Assembly: GCA_020720345.1 (NCBI GenBank)
Contig: DYOT01000052.1
Coordinates: 1-8,373, forward strand
Origin: Candidatus Caenarcanum sp.
GTDB taxonomy: Bacteria > Cyanobacteriota > Vampirovibrionia > Gastranaerophilales > UBA9971
Length of the DNA stretch: 8,373 nt
Direction of reading: 5' to 3'
The notes below the pieces were generated by a model. That model was not told where the DNA came from. It worked only from the letters and a program-made list of their open reading frames with translations, and made no database searches. Position 1 is the first letter of the stretch. Each line of letters begins with the position of its first letter. The translations under genes were made by a program, and so were the position numbers. Shown here piece by piece: positions 6,383 through 8,373 of the stretch.

Positions 6383-6418
6383 TTATTATATATATAAAGA
6401 ACAGGGAGTGTTCCAATT

Positions 6419-8230
6419 ATGAGTACAACTGGTATAACTTTTAGCGGAGTGGGCTCAGGTCTTCCCGTCCAAAGCTGGATAGATGCAATGATAAAGGTTG
6501 AAAGAATACCTGTTGATGCATTGTATACAAAAAAAAGTACTTACAGCCAGAGTATAACAACCTTAAATTCACTCAATGCGCAGTTTTCATCTTTGAGAAC
6601 TTCCACAGAGAAATTAACTGATGGAAATCTTTCAGCAGCATTTGACCTTTTTAAATCTAAAAAGGCAACTACTTCTGATGCTGCTATAGCAACAGTAACT
6701 GCCGGAAATTCCGCTTTAATTCAAAATATGACTTTAGAAGTTAGAAATCTTGCAACCTCAACAATATCAAAAAGCATTGCCAATATTTCACAATTTATTG
6801 ACGGCTCAGAAAAATTTACAGATCTTTCCAACCACCTGGGAAAAACAGGCGTTTTTAATATTTATGTCAACGGAGTTAAAAACGAAATAGAAATAGAAGA
6901 CGCTGACACTTTAAACAGTATTGCTACAAAAATAAATACCAAATTTGCTTCGGGCAATGTAGTAGCTTCTGTTACTGATAACAAATTTAATATTACATAT
7001 GATAATACGACTATAAGCAACTTAACTTTAGGCTCAAACGCAGATACATCAAATTTTTTCAATATGATGAAGCTTTCAACCGCTACTGCTGTTAATAATG
7101 GAGATGGTACATCAAGCTTTTCAAGTTTAACCCAAATAAACAAAATAAATTTAGGCGGGAAAATAGTAGGTAACGAAGCAAATCTTAATGTATCCGCACC
7201 CATAACAGCGGGGACTTTTAAAATAGGTCAAACAGAATTTACTATAGATGCAAACATGACTTTTGGCGGTATTATAGCCAGAATAAACAGCGATGATAAA
7301 TCAGGAGTAAATGCAAGTTATGATGCAGCTACAAATAAACTTGTTTTAACCTCAAAAACTCCCGGAAAAACATATATAAATATTGAAAACGGAACAAGCA
7401 ATTTTTTGACACAAGCAGGCTTAATAGACGGAGCAGGAAACTCCATGGTCTCCCAGACTCTTGGAAATAATGCAAAGGTGTATATAAACAGTAAGTCCAC
7501 AGATATTCCTGCACCCACTCCTCTGGAAGTAAATTCAAACAGTATAACTTCTGATATTAGCGGTATTGCCGGTGTCACTATTAATCTTAAAAATTTATCT
7601 TCCTCCAATACCCCTGCAGGAACATCAATAGATATTAATGTTGAACAGGATTCTGACCAGCTATATAATGCGGTTAATGATTTTATAAATAAATTTAATA
7701 CAGTAATAAGTTCTATTGATTCCAACACAGCAATAGGTAAGGATCTTCACAACGAATATACGCTAGTAAACATAAGAAATAGTATGCGCTTGATGATTGC
7801 AGACAAAGTTACCGGACTTTCAACTTATCAAAACCTTGCAAATATTGGCATTACAAGTGGAGCTATCGGAAAAAGCGCAAAAGATACCTCAACCACTATA
7901 AGTATAGATAAGAGTAAATTCGTTGAGGCTATGGAGAAAAATCCTTCTGAAGTTCGGGCACTTCTTATAGGGGATTCACAGACAGGAATAAAAGGCATTC
8001 TGCAAAAAATGGAGGAGAAGCTTGAATCTGTTCTTGAACCCACGAAAGGCTTTTTTGCCGCTAAAAAAGAATCGATAAACCAAAGTATTGCCGATACTGA
8101 TAAATCAATTAAGCGTGGCGAAGAACGTATTACTCAATACAAAAACTCTATTACACAGCAGTTTGCACAGATGGATCAGTATATTAGCAAAATGCAGCAG
8201 CAAGGCAGCGCTCTTTCAAGCATAGGTTAA
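6419..8230 (+). CDS. fliD: Flagellar filament cap protein FliD (hook-associated protein 2)
   Basis: This 603-residue protein caps the growing flagellar filament outside the cell and helps flagellin subunits fold and insert. It is exported by the flagellar type III apparatus, so the lack of a signal peptide is expected. The N-terminal FliD domain covers about 8-115 (GVGSGLPVQSWIDAMIKVER at 10-29, then a helical stretch). The variable middle contains two flagellin-IN-like modules, about 145-222 and 267-338, each with F-x-I...tL/fg-I...IN...V-A-S...nkl. The C-terminal FliD domain covers about 345-600, with NLANIGITSGAIG (472-484), DKSKFVEAMEKNPSEVRALL (497-516), a coiled coil near 545-590 and the terminal QQGSALSSIG. 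FliD is usually 400-700 residues, so this is full length. AGGGAG (6403-6408) lies 10 nt before the ATG. No other flagellar gene is visible in the window. Confidence 0.93.
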   Translation: MSTTGITFSGVGSGLPVQSWIDAMIKVERIPVDALYTKKSTYSQSITTLNSLNAQFSSLRTSTEKLTDGNLSAAFDLFKSKKATTSDAAIATVTAGNSALIQNMTLEVRNLATSTISKSIANISQFIDGSEKFTDLSNHLGKTGVFNIYVNGVKNEIEIEDADTLNSIATKINTKFASGNVVASVTDNKFNITYDNTTISNLTLGSNADTSNFFNMMKLSTATAVNNGDGTSSFSSLTQINKINLGGKIVGNEANLNVSAPITAGTFKIGQTEFTIDANMTFGGIIARINSDDKSGVNASYDAATNKLVLTSKTPGKTYINIENGTSNFLTQAGLIDGAGNSMVSQTLGNNAKVYINSKSTDIPAPTPLEVNSNSITSDISGIAGVTINLKNLSSSNTPAGTSIDINVEQDSDQLYNAVNDFINKFNTVISSIDSNTAIGKDLHNEYTLVNIRNSMRLMIADKVTGLSTYQNLANIGITSGAIGKSAKDTSTTISIDKSKFVEAMEKNPSEVRALLIGDSQTGIKGILQKMEEKLESVLEPTKGFFAAKKESINQSIADTDKSIKRGEERITQYKNSITQQFAQMDQYISKMQQQGSALSSIG

Positions 8231-8270
8231 TAACTGTAACAGGGCAGAGGAAAGAAAGCTAAAAGCTGTG

Positions 8271-8338
8271 AATGTCATTGCGAATGAAGTAGGGAACCCA
8301 TTTTTTTGATTAAATATCAAAAAGAAGGGGGACAATCC
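8271..8338. repeat. Degenerate intergenic repeat of the GTCATTGCGA...CAATCC type
   Basis: After fliD, the sequence GTCATTGCGAATGAAGT begins at 8273 and a CAATCC end follows near 8333-8338. The pattern resembles short dispersed repeats seen between genes in many bacterial genomes (recognition from memory). Here the two ends are separated by about 40 bp that contain a perfect 8-bp inverted repeat, TTTTTGAT (8303-8310) and ATCAAAAA (8316-8323), around TAAAT. This could be a decayed copy or a copy with an insert. No ORF fits the region. Confidence 0.4.
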
Positions 8339-8355
8339 AAAAAAAATTGAGTTTT

Positions 8356-8373
8356 TCTTGTTAAAGCCACTTT
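8356..8373. repeat. Partial second copy of the left-edge repeat arm
   Basis: TCTTGTTAAAGCC (8356-8368) is identical to 12-24, which holds the left arm of the inverted repeat at 16-61. The match stops at 8369 and the window ends at 8373, so it cannot be seen whether a full element follows. Confidence 0.35.

Noticed and set aside
6862..8043. Several open frames on the - strand under fliD
   Set aside because: They are hydrophobic shadow translations of a well-supported FliD frame and do not resemble known proteins.
8292..8307. GGGAACCC followed by seven T as a fliD terminator
   Set aside because: The loop would have only two bases, so at most two G-C pairs could form; too weak for an intrinsic terminator.

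Overview
The window looks like chromosomal housekeeping DNA from a low-GC, diderm, flagellated bacterium. A KdsC-type phosphatase implies Kdo-containing lipopolysaccharide, and a full-length FliD implies flagella. The base composition, the Geobacter-like homocitrate/isopropylmalate synthase and the GTCATTGCGA-type intergenic repeat at the right edge would fit an uncultured low-GC lineage such as Gastranaerophilales/Melainabacteria. That placement is tentative and rests on recollection, not on a search.

Layout. Positions 1-185 hold a GC-richer imperfect inverted repeat (16-61), then a putative promoter, a leader hairpin and a strong ribosome binding site. Positions 186-3361 are a tight three-gene operon on the + strand: a DRE-TIM metallolyase synthase (homocitrate or 2-isopropylmalate type), then the large (LeuC) and small (LeuD) subunits of an aconitase-family hydro-lyase. 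The operon ends on a stop codon that overlaps the stop of a convergent gene, an M29 metallo-aminopeptidase (3358-4458, - strand). A 146-bp divergent promoter region follows. Then on the + strand come a class III aminotransferase-like protein with an eroded active site (4605-5747) and kdsC (5777-6313), which look like one transcription unit. After a 105-bp gap comes fliD (6419-8230). The last 143 bp hold degenerate intergenic repeats.

How the genes work together. The first three proteins catalyse consecutive steps: condensation of a 2-oxoacid with acetyl-CoA, then isomerisation of the hydroxy-acid by dehydration and rehydration. No leuB-type dehydrogenase is in the window. The small subunit has HLRT in its specificity loop, which resembles methanogen homoaconitase (YLRT) more than isopropylmalate isomerase (YLVY). 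A homocitrate to homoisocitrate assignment is therefore a real alternative to leucine synthesis. KdsC supplies Kdo for the outer membrane, and FliD caps the flagellar filament.

I see no CRISPR array, tRNA, rRNA, insertion sequence, phage gene or defence system, and no obviously new multi-gene system. The most interesting points are the eroded aminotransferase, whose promoter predicts a leaderless mRNA, the unresolved substrate of the first operon, and the repeats at both edges. No convincing intrinsic terminator was found.
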